DNA from: CAWJMD01 sp963843835
Lineage (GTDB): Bacteria > Actinomycetota > Actinomycetes > Actinomycetales > CAWJMD01
NCBI GenBank assembly: GCA_963843835.1
Contig: CAWJMD010000008.1
Span: forward strand, 62,001 to 126,000
Length of the DNA: 64,000 nt
Reading direction: 5' to 3'
The first letter of the stretch is position 1. Every line of letters begins with the position of its first letter. Shown here one piece after another: positions 49,666-58,820 of this stretch. The position numbers and the translations under genes are program-made. The notes under the pieces were generated by a model. It was not told the DNA's origin and did no database searches. It saw nothing but the letters and a program-made list of their open reading frames with translations.

Positions 49666-49694
49666 TTGACCGATTCATCCCATGATTCTACAGT
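49666..49694 (+). promoter_or_regulatory. CynX-like gene promoter with GntR-type palindrome in the spacer
   Basis: TTGACC (49666-49671) and TACAGT (49689-49694) are spaced by 17 bases, the best promoter in the window. The spacer is almost exactly a palindrome, GATTCAT-CCC-ATGATTC (49672-49688, 6 of 7 pairs match). A minus-strand -10, TAGAAT (49690-49685), overlaps it. Binding by the divergent GntR protein would block both directions; this is inferred. Confidence 0.75.
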
Positions 49695-49700
49695 GGGCCG

Positions 49701-50964
49701 GTGCCCACCGCTCTCCGAACGCCCGTCGAGGGCGTAGCGGTCGGCGCATCGTCGCAGACGCAGGCCCACCGCGCGGGCGAGGTGGCTCTTCCTGGCTGGG
49801 ATCCTGCTGCTCGCCCTCAACCTCCGCACGGCCGTCACCGCAGTTCCTCCCGTGCTGGACACCGTCCAGGCCGACCTCGGCATGTCGGCGCTCACCGCCG
49901 GGCTGGTGGGGATGGCGCCGACGGCTGCCTTCGCCGTGTTCGCCGCCGTGACGCCGCTGCTGGTGCGTCTCCTGGGGCTCGAGCGCACGGCCTGGATCGC
50001 GATGGCGGTCGCGGCCGTGGGCCACCTCCTTCGGGCCGCCGCCCCCGACTCGCTGTCGTTCCTCGTCGCGTCCGTCGTGGCGCTCGCCGGCATGGGCATC
50101 GGCAACGTGGTCGCACCGCCCCTGGTGAAGCGCTACTTCGGGGGCCGTGTGGGTTCGGTGACGGCCGCCTACGTCCTCCTGCTCTCCCTCGGGACGGCCC
50201 TGCCCGCCCAGCTCGCGGTGCCGCTCGAGTCGCTCGGCGGCTGGCGTCTGGCGGTCGGCGCCTGGTCCGTGCTGGCCGTTGCGGCGGCCGTCCCGTGGCT
50301 CGTGGTGTGGCTCCGCGGCCGGCGGGCGGCACGGCTGGCCGCTCCCGGTGCCCTGGGGGCCCGCGGCCTGACGTGGGCGGCCCTCGTCCGCTCACCGGTG
50401 GCATGGGGCCTGACGATGATGATGGGGACCACGTCGCTGTCGACCTACGCGCTGCTGACCTGGCTCCCGACGATGCTCGCCGAGGCGGGCGTGAGCCGCG
50501 CGTCCGCGGGCACCATGCTCGCCCTCTACGCCGGGCTGGGTATGCCGATGTCGCTGCTGGTCCCGCCGCTGGCGGCCCGGATGCACAACCCCTTCATCAT
50601 CGTGGCGGTCGCCACGGCCGCGATGGCGACCGGCTACGCGGGGATGTTCTGGTCGCCGCACGCCTTCACGCCGGTCTGGGTGGTGCTGCTGGGCCTGGGA
50701 GCCGTCCCGTTCCCGCTGGCTCTCGCGCTGATCAACCTGCGCTCCAGCACGCACGCGGGGGCCACCGGGCTGTCGGGCTTCGCGCAGAGCATCGGCTACG
50801 GGCTCGCGTGCGCGGGCCCGGTGGTCGCCGGCCTGCTCCGCGACGCGACCGGCGACTGGCGGGCGACGGTCGTGTTCCTGGCCATGATGCTCGTGGTGAT
50901 GGCGGTCGGCGGCTTCCTCGTCTGCCGGCCCGTCACGGTGGAGCAGTCCCTCGTCAGGCGCTGA
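49701..50964 (+). pseudogene. CynX/NimT-family MFS transporter, N-terminal frameshift
   Basis: An MFS transporter with about 12 helices; the segment LNLRTAVTAVPPVLDTVQAD is characteristic of the CynX/NimT (cyanate/nitroimidazole) family. The frame containing the first helix (RWLFLAGILLLALNL) has no start codon after a TAG at about 49734. The leaderless GTG at 49701 (TACAGT plus six bases) opens a different frame; removing one base between about 49760 and 49785, for example in GGG, joins them. A start at GTG 49852 would delete helix 1. The substrate is unknown; an organic acid or amide is plausible from the GntR partner. Confidence 0.78.
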
Positions 50965-50989
50965 GCAGCGCGGCACTACCCTTGCCCGG

Positions 50990-52642
50990 GTGACTCCCGC
51001 CGAGCTGTCCGCCACCATCCGTGCCTGCCTCGACGAGGCCGTCCGGGCCGGCGACGTCGCGCTCGAGGTGCCGGAGCACATCACGGTCGAGCGTCCCCGC
51101 AACCGCGACCACGGCGACTGGGCGACCAACGTGGCGATGCAGCTGTCGAAGCCCGCGGGCATGCCGCCGCGGAAGCTGGCCGAGCTGATCGCCCAGCGAC
51201 TCGGCGCCGTTCCCGGCGTCCGGAGCGTGGAGGTGGCCGGTCCGGGCTTCCTCAACATCAGCCTCGACGCGGCCGCGGCGGGCGAGCTGGCCAGGACGAT
51301 CGTCGAGGCCGGGGAGCAGTACGGGCGCAGCGACTCCGGCGCGGGTCAGAAGGTGAACCTCGAGTTCGTCTCCGCGAACCCGACCGGTCCCATCCACCTC
51401 GGCGGAGTGCGCTGGGCGGCGGTGGGGGACTCCCTGGGGCGCGTGCTCGAGGCCACGGGTGCCGATGTCACGCGTGAGTACTACTTCAACGACCACGGTG
51501 CCCAGATCGACCGCTTCGCGCGCTCGCTGTTGGCCCGGGCGATGGGCGAGCCGGTGCCTGATGACGGCTACGGCGGCACCTACGTCGACGACATCGCCTC
51601 CCGCGTGCTGGCCGCGCGCCCGGACGCGCTGGACGACGAGGACCCGCAGGAGGTCTTCCGAGAGCTCGGCGTCGACCTCATGTTCGGCGAGATCAAGCAG
51701 GCGCTGCACGACTTCGGCGTGGACTTCGCCGTGTACTTCCACGAGAACGAGGTGCACGGCTCCGGCGCCGTGACGCGCGCCATCGAGCGGCTGCGCGAGC
51801 AAGGGCACATGTTCGAGGCCGACGGCGCGCTGTGGCTGCGCACCACCGACTTCGGGGACGACCGCGACCGCGTCGTCATCCGAAGCGACGGGACGCCGAC
51901 CTACTTCGCGGGTGACCTCGCGTACTACCTGCACAAGCGGGAGCGCGGCTTCGACCGCTCGATCATCATGCTCGGCGCCGACCACCACGGGTACGTCGGC
52001 CGGATGATGGCGATGTGCGCCGCGTTCGGCGACACCCCCGGGGTCAACCTCGAGATCCTCATCGGCCAGATGGTCAACCTCGTGTCGGGAGGGGAGCCGC
52101 TGCGGATGAGCAAGCGCGCGGGCACGATCATCACGATGGAGGACCTGGTGGACGCCGTGGGTGTCGACGCCGGGCGCTACGCCCTGGTGCGGTCCTCGTC
52201 CGACTCGAACATCGACGTGGACCTCGACCTGTTGCGCAAGCAGACCAACGAGAACCCCGTCTTCTACGTCCAGTACGCGCACGCGCGCACTGCGGGCATC
52301 GGGCGCAACGCGCGCGACGCCGGTGTGCGCACGGAGGACGGCTTCGACCCGTCGCAGCTCGACCACCCCACCGAGTCGGCGCTGCTCGGTGCGCTGGGGG
52401 AGTACCCGCGCGTGGTGGCCCAGGCCGCCGAGCTGCGGGAGCCGCACCGCGTCGCCCGCTATCTCGAGACGGTCGCCTCGCTGTTCCACAAGTGGTACGA
52501 CGCGAAGCGTCGCGTGGTACCCCAGGGCGACGAGGAGGTCACCGACGCCCACCGGACGCGCCTGTGGCTGACGGACGCCACCCGGCAGGTGCTCGGCAAC
52601 GGGCTGACGATGATGGGCGTCGGCGCGCCCGACCGGATGTAG
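50990..52642 (+). CDS. argS: Arginyl-tRNA synthetase
   Basis: Class I aminoacyl-tRNA synthetase. HIGH appears as ANPTGPIHLGGVRWAAVGD near residue 130 (HLGG variant) and KMSKS as RMSKRAGT near 370; the C-terminal DALR anticodon-binding domain closes the protein. The length of 550 residues is typical. TACCCT (50977-50982) ends seven bases before GTG 50990, a leaderless pattern. lysA follows after 2 bases. Confidence 0.96.
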   Translation: MTPAELSATIRACLDEAVRAGDVALEVPEHITVERPRNRDHGDWATNVAMQLSKPAGMPPRKLAELIAQRLGAVPGVRSVEVAGPGFLNISLDAAAAGELARTIVEAGEQYGRSDSGAGQKVNLEFVSANPTGPIHLGGVRWAAVGDSLGRVLEATGADVTREYYFNDHGAQIDRFARSLLARAMGEPVPDDGYGGTYVDDIASRVLAARPDALDDEDPQEVFRELGVDLMFGEIKQALHDFGVDFAVYFHENEVHGSGAVTRAIERLREQGHMFEADGALWLRTTDFGDDRDRVVIRSDGTPTYFAGDLAYYLHKRERGFDRSIIMLGADHHGYVGRMMAMCAAFGDTPGVNLEILIGQMVNLVSGGEPLRMSKRAGTIITMEDLVDAVGVDAGRYALVRSSSDSNIDVDLDLLRKQTNENPVFYVQYAHARTAGIGRNARDAGVRTEDGFDPSQLDHPTESALLGALGEYPRVVAQAAELREPHRVARYLETVASLFHKWYDAKRRVVPQGDEEVTDAHRTRLWLTDATRQVLGNGLTMMGVGAPDRM

Positions 52643-52644
52643 CT

Positions 52645-54063
52645 GTGAGAGCCCACGAAGCAGGCGCGCTGCACGCGGAGGGCTACGGCGCACCGTCGTG
52701 GCTGTCGGTGCCGACCGACCCCAACGAGCTGGTGACGTCGCTGTGGTCGGCCAACGTGACACGCGGCCCCGAGGGCGCCCTCGTCGTCGCGGGCATGGAC
52801 GTTCGCGAGCTGGCGGCCGAGCACGGGACCCCCGTGTACGTGCTCGACGAGGACGACTTCCGTGCTCGGGCAAGGGCTTTCGCTTTGGCTTTCGACACCG
52901 CCTTCGCCGATCACTGCGGTGGCGCGGACGTGTACTACGCCGGGAAGGCGTTCTTGTGCACGGAGGTCGCACGCTGGGTGGCGGCCGAGGGGTTGTCGCT
53001 CGACACGTGCACGGGCACCGAGCTCGCCGTGGCCCTGCGTGCCGGTGTTCCCGCGGAGCGGATCGGGCTGCACGGCAACAACAAGTCCGACGCGGAGCAC
53101 GCGCGTGCCCTCGAGCACGGCATCGGACGCATCGTCGTGGACTCGCTCGCGGAGATCGACCGGCTGGCCGACGCCGCCGGCGCACGCGGCGTCAGGGCTC
53201 CCGTCCTGCTCAGGGTCACGGTGGGGGTGGAGGCGCACACCCACTCGTACATCGCCACTGCGCACGAGGACCAGAAGTTCGGTCTCTCGCTCACCGGCGG
53301 GCAGGCCGCGGCGGCCGTCGCGGCGGTGCTGGCCCGTCCGGAGCTGGAGCTGCGAGGTCTGCACTCGCACATCGGGTCCCAGATCTTCGACGTGTCGGGC
53401 TTCGAGGTCGCGGCACGACGGGTGCTGGGGCTGCACGCCGCGGTGCGGTCCGAGCACGGGGTGGTCCTGCCGGAGCTCGACCTCGGTGGGGGCTTCGGCG
53501 TGGCGTACACGACCCAGCACGACCCGATGCCGGTGGACGAGCTGGCCGAGGGCATGGCCGACATCGTCGCCAAGGAGTGCGCGTCCCTGGGGGTCGACGT
53601 CCCCCGGATCTCCGTCGAGCCCGGGCGGGCGATCGCCGGCCCGTCGACGTTCACGCTGTACGACGTCGGCACGGTCAAGGACGTCGAGCTCGACGGGGGA
53701 GGGGTGCGGCGCTACGTCGCGGTCGACGGGGGGATGAGCGACAACATCCGCACGGCGCTGTACGACGCCGACTACTCGTGCAGCCTCGCCTCGCGCCGCT
53801 CCGACGCCGGTCCCGTGCTGACCCGTGTCGTCGGGAAGCACTGCGAGAGCGGGGACGTCGTGGTCAAGGACGAGTTCGTCGCGGCCGACGTGGCCGCCGG
53901 CGACCTCCTGGCCGTCCCCGGCACCGGCGCCTACTGCCGCAGCATGGCGTCCAACTACAACCACGTCCCACGTCCGCCCGTGGTGGCGGTGCGTGCAGGG
54001 CGGTCCCGCGTCGTCGTCCGGCGTGAGACCGAGGACGACCTGCTCGCCCTCGACGTCGTCTGA
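52645..54063 (+). CDS. lysA: Diaminopimelate decarboxylase
   Basis: Last step of lysine biosynthesis: meso-diaminopimelate to lysine. A 472-residue fold-type III PLP enzyme with YYAGKAFLC near residue 97 (PLP lysine), HSHIGSQIFD near 240, LDLGGGFGVAY near 280, EPGRAIAGPS near 326 and GKHCESGDVV near 395 (active-site Cys). GTG 52645 starts 2 bases after argS, so the two are one operon. The hom-thrC-thrB genes that often follow in actinobacteria are not here. Confidence 0.96.
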   Translation: MRAHEAGALHAEGYGAPSWLSVPTDPNELVTSLWSANVTRGPEGALVVAGMDVRELAAEHGTPVYVLDEDDFRARARAFALAFDTAFADHCGGADVYYAGKAFLCTEVARWVAAEGLSLDTCTGTELAVALRAGVPAERIGLHGNNKSDAEHARALEHGIGRIVVDSLAEIDRLADAAGARGVRAPVLLRVTVGVEAHTHSYIATAHEDQKFGLSLTGGQAAAAVAAVLARPELELRGLHSHIGSQIFDVSGFEVAARRVLGLHAAVRSEHGVVLPELDLGGGFGVAYTTQHDPMPVDELAEGMADIVAKECASLGVDVPRISVEPGRAIAGPSTFTLYDVGTVKDVELDGGGVRRYVAVDGGMSDNIRTALYDADYSCSLASRRSDAGPVLTRVVGKHCESGDVVVKDEFVAADVAAGDLLAVPGTGAYCRSMASNYNHVPRPPVVAVRAGRSRVVVRRETEDDLLALDVV

Positions 54064-54148
54064 CTCCGGAGGGCGCTCCGCCACGCCGAAAGGGGTCGAA
54101 CGGCGACCCGTGCTCGCGCGGTGGGGCGCGACTGGCACGCTGTCCCGC

Positions 54149-55209
54149 ATGAGCATCCCGGCAGGCTGGTACCCCGATCCGCACCCTGACGCGCCGCGGG
54201 GCGCCATCAGGTGGTGGGACGGCGTGCAGTGGACCGACCACATCGACGCGGGGACGGGCCAGGCCTCCCCGGCTCCCGCCCAGCCGCAGCAGGAGCAGCC
54301 GCAGGGCCAGCCGAGGAGGACCAGCCGACGGACCAGCCGACGGTGGAGCTCGAGAAGGCCGTCCCCGACGGTCCGGCGACCCAGCCGTTCGCGCCGCAGA
54401 GCGAGCCCTCACCGCCCCTGTCCGGGTCTGCGGGCTACCCGGCGCAGCAGCCGGGCTACCCGCAGTTCTACCCGGCGCAGCAGCAGGGCTACCCGGCGCA
54501 GCAGCAGGGCTACCCGGCGCAGCAGCAGGGCTACCCGGCGCAGCAGCAGGGCTACCCGCCCCAGCAGCCGGCCGTGCCCCAGATGACCCACTGCCCGGAC
54601 GGGACCCCGCTGGCCACCCCGTGGATCCGGCTCGGCGCCTACCTTCTCGACGGGCTGTTCGGCTTCCTGGTCACCCTCGTGGTGCTGCTCGTGTTCGGGC
54701 TGGTCTTCGGCCTGGTGGCGTTCGCGGTGTCGAACGGCGTGAGCGGAGGGTCGGACTCGTTCGGTGCAGCCGGAGGGGTGATCGTGCTGCTCTACATGCT
54801 CGGTCTCGGCCTGTCGCTCGCCTACTGGGTCTGGGCCTTCGTGCTGCGGGTCCGCACGCACGGCGCGTCCCCGGGCAAGCAGGTCCTGGGGCTGAGGATC
54901 CGCACGTTCCACGCCGACGGCCAGCTCACCAACGGCCAGGTGTGGGGTCGTGTGGGGCTGCCCGCCCTGGCGTCCACCGTCTCCATGGGCGTCTCGCCGA
55001 TCGTCGACTACGTGTGGCTGCTCTGGGACCGCCACGTGCAGTGCCTGCACGACAAGGCGGTCGGCACGGTCGTGGTGAACACCCGCCTGCCTGTCGCTCC
55101 CCCCGAGCACCCGGGCGTGCAGCTGGCCAGGTCGTTCCCCGCGGCACGCGGGTGGGTGGCGGACGGTCCCGTCCCGCCCGGGACGACCACGAGCTCGTAC
55201 CGAGGCTGA
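54149..55209 (+). pseudogene. DUF2510-RDD membrane protein, single-base frameshift
   Basis: Frame 1 from ATG 54149 encodes a DUF2510 domain (AGWYPDPHPDAPRGAIRWWDG). Near 54310-54320 the frame must shift (one missing base) to continue EEDQPTDQPTVELEKA and a disordered GYPAQQQ-repeat region. It then reaches an RDD membrane domain with three to four helices, with RLGAYLLDGLFGFLVTL and SPGKQVLGLRIRT as RDD landmarks. DUF2510 plus RDD fusions are common in actinobacteria, so the whole is one gene. The function is unknown. Nothing suggests a role in lysine synthesis despite proximity to lysA. Confidence 0.75.
54466..54570 (+). repeat. 21-bp tandem repeats encoding GYPAQQQ
   Basis: Three identical 21-bp units (54487-54507, 54508-54528, 54529-54549) are flanked by partial copies before and a diverged copy after. 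They code the disordered linker of the RDD protein and keep frame when copy number changes. Confidence 0.9.
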
Positions 55210-55221
55210 GGCGCCCGCCGC

Positions 55222-56442
55222 TCAGCGCGCGGGCAGAACGCGTCCGCGTACCTCGCCCAGCCCGACGCGGGACCCGTCGGCCCCGGCTGCGGTAGCGGTC
55301 AGCACGACCTCGTCACCATCCTCGAGGAACGTGCGGCTGGTGCCGTCGTCGAGCTGAACGGGCTCGGTGCCGTTCCACGACAGCTCCAGGAACGAGCCGC
55401 GCTGCGCGGGTTCGGGACCGCTCACCGTGCCGGACGCGAAGAGGTCACCCGTCCGCAGGCTCGCCCCGTTCACGGTGAGGTGGGCCAGCTGCTGCGCCGC
55501 CGTCCAGTACATCTGGGCGAACGGTGGCCGGCTCACCGTCGTGCCGTTCCAGCTCACCTCGAGGTCGAGGTCGAGGCCCCACGGGTCGTCGGGCTCGTCG
55601 GCCAGGTAGTCCAGGAGTCCGTGACTCCGCTCGGGCGGCGACACGCGGGCGTGGTCGAGGGCTGCGACCGGCAGCACCCAGTGCGACACGGACGTCGCGA
55701 AGGACTTTCCCAGGAACGGACCGAGGGGCACGTACTCCCAGCTCTGCAGGTCGCGTGCGCTCCAGTCGTTGACGAGGCAGACACCGAACAGGTGCTGGCC
55801 GGCGTCGGCGACGCCCACCCGGTCGCCGAGCGTGGTCGGCACGCCGACGACGAACCCGACCTCGGCCTCGATGTCGAGCTGTCGGCTGGGGCCGTAGTCG
55901 GGGGCGTCGGCTCCCCGCGGCTTGCGCTGCCCGCAGGGCCGCACGATGTCGGTGCCCGACGGCACGACGGTCCCCGCGCGCCCGTGGTAGCCGACCGGCA
56001 GGTGCTTCCAGTTGGGCAGCAACGGCTCCGAGTCGGGACGGAAGAGGCGGCCGACGTTGGTGGCGTGGTGCTCGCTCGAGTAGAAGTCCACGTAGTCGCC
56101 GACCCGGAAAGGCATGTGGAGCGTCACCGCGTCGAGAGGGAGGAGGTGCGGCGCTGCCTGCTCCCGGCGTCCCTCGGCGGTGACCACGTCGACGACCCAG
56201 GCCCGGACCTCGGCCCACACCGCCGGCCCGGCCGCCATGAAGGCGTTGAGAGTGGGCTCGGCGAGGGCGGCACCAACGGCCAGCATGTCCTCGGCGGCCA
56301 GTGGGGCGAGGTCGAGCAGGTGGTCGCCGATGCGGGCCCCTACGCGCGCCGGCTCGTCACCCACCGAGAAGACGCCGTACGGCAGGGCGTCCGGGCCGAA
56401 CGGCGAGCCTGCAGGGACGGGTACCCAGGTCGACAGGGTCAC
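55222..56442 (-). CDS. fahA: Fumarylacetoacetase
   Basis: Final step of homogentisate (Tyr/Phe) degradation: fumarylacetoacetate to fumarate plus acetoacetate. Catalytic and metal residues are recognisable: DYVDFYSSEHHATNVG near residue 120 (Asp ligand and catalytic His), IEAEVGFVVG near 193 (two Glu ligands), LVNDWSARDLQSWEYVPLG near 226 and LGKSFATS (Lys). The length of 406 residues is typical. GTG 56442 has GAGGAGG five bases upstream and overlaps the stop of the unknown upstream gene. Confidence 0.95.
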   Translation of the reverse strand: MTLSTWVPVPAGSPFGPDALPYGVFSVGDEPARVGARIGDHLLDLAPLAAEDMLAVGAALAEPTLNAFMAAGPAVWAEVRAWVVDVVTAEGRREQAAPHLLPLDAVTLHMPFRVGDYVDFYSSEHHATNVGRLFRPDSEPLLPNWKHLPVGYHGRAGTVVPSGTDIVRPCGQRKPRGADAPDYGPSRQLDIEAEVGFVVGVPTTLGDRVGVADAGQHLFGVCLVNDWSARDLQSWEYVPLGPFLGKSFATSVSHWVLPVAALDHARVSPPERSHGLLDYLADEPDDPWGLDLDLEVSWNGTTVSRPPFAQMYWTAAQQLAHLTVNGASLRTGDLFASGTVSGPEPAQRGSFLELSWNGTEPVQLDDGTSRTFLEDGDEVVLTATAAGADGSRVGLGEVRGRVLPAR

Positions 56443-57353
56443 GGGACCTCCTCGGTGAGCGGTGCGGGGACGGTGGCCCGGGACGGGCCGGTGAGGCCGT
56501 CGGCGGGCAGGACGCCGAGGTCGGCGAGCTCGCGCAGCGGGTCTGCCACCCCACAGCATCCGAAGCTGGCCCAGTGCTGGCGGACGGTGCGCCGGCCCTG
56601 GTCCGGGATCGCCGTGACGGCGGGGACCAGGCCCGACGGGTCGGTGAGGGACAGCAGGTCCTTCACGGCGGAGTCCTCGGCCCCACGCAGCAGGGCGTCG
56701 ACGGCGGCGACCACGTTCAGCACGCCGTGGGTGATCCCGCCCGTGACGGGGTCCTCACCGCGGACGGCGTGGTGGAGGCCGGCCGTGAGCTTGAACGGCA
56801 CCCCGGACGAGGTGCAGGCCCGCAGGAAGAGGGCCAGGTCCTCGATCGGGACGACGGCAGCGGCGGTCGTCCCCCCGGTGCGCAGCTTGGCCCCGAACGG
56901 GCTGCGACCGACGCGGACGTGGGAGGACGCGGTGGCCAGGGCAGCGACCGCGTCCACGCCGGCCTCTCCCCAGGGCACCTCGAACCACAACGCAGGCACG
57001 TCCAGGCGCTGGGCCGCGGTGACGGTGGACGCCAGCTCGTCGGCACCGACGGGCGGGATCTCGGCGGCGACGACCTCGACGGGGGATGAGCTCTGCTGGA
57101 GCTCGTCGCGCGCGGCGGCGATGGCGTCGACGGGCCCGATGAGGCCGATCTCCAGGGGATCGGCCGAGGAACCGAGTGCGGCGACGATCGCCGACGCCTG
57201 CTTCGCCGGCACCAGCAACGGACCCACCATCGGACCGTACGGGGAGATGCGGTGCGCCCGGTGGTCGGGCAGGGCCCTCGACCACGGGGCGTTCCCGGGC
57301 GGGAAGACCGCGGCGTCGTCGACCAGCCGTCGCCACAGCGGGTCCCTTGACAT
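56439..57353 (-). CDS. Unknown protein in the homogentisate pathway operon
   Basis: A 304-residue soluble protein. I cannot assign a function. Alternating helices and strands suggest an alpha/beta barrel; notable segments are SPFGAKLRTGG near residue 150, PFKLTAGLHHAVRG near 185 and GGITHGVLNVVAAVDALLRG near 205. The His pair, Lys and the ITHG turn look like a possible active site. It overlaps the fahA start by 4 bp and is divergent from hmgA. The pathway needs maleylacetoacetate isomerase, which is not otherwise visible here, so that is one hypothesis. Confidence 0.75.
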   Translation of the reverse strand: MSRDPLWRRLVDDAAVFPPGNAPWSRALPDHRAHRISPYGPMVGPLLVPAKQASAIVAALGSSADPLEIGLIGPVDAIAAARDELQQSSSPVEVVAAEIPPVGADELASTVTAAQRLDVPALWFEVPWGEAGVDAVAALATASSHVRVGRSPFGAKLRTGGTTAAAVVPIEDLALFLRACTSSGVPFKLTAGLHHAVRGEDPVTGGITHGVLNVVAAVDALLRGAEDSAVKDLLSLTDPSGLVPAVTAIPDQGRRTVRQHWASFGCCGVADPLRELADLGVLPADGLTGPSRATVPAPLTEEVP

Positions 57354-57383
57354 GCGCGGGAGCGTAGCGCAACGTAACAGCAG

Positions 57384-57407
57384 CGATACAGCGGTGACCG
57401 CTTATCG
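57384..57407. promoter_or_regulatory. Candidate operator between hmgA and fahA operons
   Basis: AGCGGT-G-ACCGCT (57390-57402) is a perfect palindrome; CGATA and TATCG (57384-57388, 57403-57407) extend it with a one-base asymmetry. It is placed centrally in the 94-base divergent region. The regulator is not identified. Confidence 0.55.
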
Positions 57408-57447
57408 GACAAGCCCTTTCGTTCACCCTCACCGATCAGGAGCGACC

Positions 57448-58719
57448 ATGGCCCACTACCGCCGCGTCGGTCAGGTGCCGCCCAAGCGGCACACCCAGTT
57501 CCGCCAGCCGGACGGGTCGCTCTACAGCGAGGAGCTGATGGGGGAGGAGGGCTTCTCGTCGGACTCCTCGCTCCTCTACCACCGCGGCATCCCCTCGTCG
57601 ATCGTCGACAGCCGCGTGTGGGACCTGCCCGACCTCTCGACGCAGGCGAACCACCCCCTGACACCGCGCCACCTGCGGTTGCACGACCTCTTCACCACGG
57701 ACGCACCGGGGCAGGGTGTCGACGTGGTGCTGGGACGGCGGCTGGTGCTGGGCAACGCCGACGTGCGCATCGGCTACGCCGTGGCCCGCGAGCCGAGTCC
57801 CCTGTACCGCAACGCGATCGGCGACGAGTGCGTGTACGTCGAGTCGGGTGCCGCGACCGTGGAGACGATGTTCGGGGTGCTGGAGGTTCGCCAGGGCGAC
57901 TTCGTGGTCATCCCCCGGGCGACGGTGCACCGCTGGGTCCCGAGTCGTGTGGACGCCGAAGGGCCCCTGCGGGCCTACACGGTCGAGGCGAACAGCCACA
58001 TCGCACCGCCCAAGCGCTACCTCTCGCGGTACGGCCAGCTGCTCGAGCACTCGCCCTACTGCGAGCGCGACCTGCACGCGCCCTCGGAACCGCTGCTCGT
58101 CGACGACGCGGGCGACGTGGAGGTCTACACGAAGCACCGTGGCCACGGCCCGTCAGGAGTGGTCGGGAGCGTCGTCGTGCACCCGGGGCACCCCTTCGAC
58201 GTCGTCGGCTGGGACGGGTGCCTCTACCCGTACACCTTCAACGTCAGCGACTTCGAGCCGATCACCGGCCGCGTGCACCAGCCGCCGCCGGTGCACCAGG
58301 TCTTCGAGGCGTGGAACTTCGTCATCTGCGCCTTCGTGCCGCGCAAGGTCGACTACCACCCGCTGGCCGTACCCGTGCCCTACTACCACTCCAACGTGGA
58401 CAGCGACGAGGTCATGTTCTACTGCGGCGGCGACTACGAGGCCCGCAAGGGCTCGGGGATCGGCCAGGGCTCGATCTCGCTCCACCCCGGCGGGCACAGC
58501 CACGGCCCACAGCCGGGCGCCACCGAGCGTGCCCTCGGCAAGGAGTACTTCGACGAGCTCGCCGTCATGGTGGACACCTTCAAGCCGCTGGAGATCGGCG
58601 AAGGGGGCGCTGCGGTGGACGACGGCAGCTACGCGTGGTCGTGGTCCGGGCGGGGTCCGGGCGGCGCCGCGCCCCCGCGGGGAGCGGACGGCTCGGCGGA
58701 GCCACCGTCCATCGGTTGA
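57448..58719 (+). CDS. hmgA: Homogentisate 1,2-dioxygenase
   Basis: Fe(II) ring-cleaving dioxygenase: homogentisate to maleylacetoacetate. Iron ligands are recognisable in YYHSNVDSDEVMFYCGG near residue 312 (His and, six residues on, Glu) and in SLHPGGHSHGP near 350 (His). The length of 423 residues is typical. ATG 57448 has CAGGAG five bases upstream. It is divergent from the fahA operon, sharing a palindromic control region. The last 25 residues are a Gly/Pro/Ala tail. Confidence 0.95.
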   Translation: MAHYRRVGQVPPKRHTQFRQPDGSLYSEELMGEEGFSSDSSLLYHRGIPSSIVDSRVWDLPDLSTQANHPLTPRHLRLHDLFTTDAPGQGVDVVLGRRLVLGNADVRIGYAVAREPSPLYRNAIGDECVYVESGAATVETMFGVLEVRQGDFVVIPRATVHRWVPSRVDAEGPLRAYTVEANSHIAPPKRYLSRYGQLLEHSPYCERDLHAPSEPLLVDDAGDVEVYTKHRGHGPSGVVGSVVVHPGHPFDVVGWDGCLYPYTFNVSDFEPITGRVHQPPPVHQVFEAWNFVICAFVPRKVDYHPLAVPVPYYHSNVDSDEVMFYCGGDYEARKGSGIGQGSISLHPGGHSHGPQPGATERALGKEYFDELAVMVDTFKPLEIGEGGAAVDDGSYAWSWSGRGPGGAAPPRGADGSAEPPSIG

Positions 58720-58820
58720 GAACCACCCCGCCCGTCACGGGTTCATGCCCGGTCAGGAGCACCCGTCGTCTAAGGTCTTTCGTCGGCGTGTGAACTCGAG
58801 GCGGCAGGGGGACCGGAGCA

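Noticed and set aside
48940..49685. C-terminal extension of the response regulator
   Set aside because: The sequence is antisense to the GntR gene and shows no domain; it is read only because the natural stop is out of frame.
54466..54570. CRISPR-like or recombination repeat array
   Set aside because: 21-bp in-frame coding repeats (GYPAQQQ) without spacers.
58740..58820. Rifampicin-associated element upstream of helD
   Set aside because: No long inverted repeat of the known type is present.
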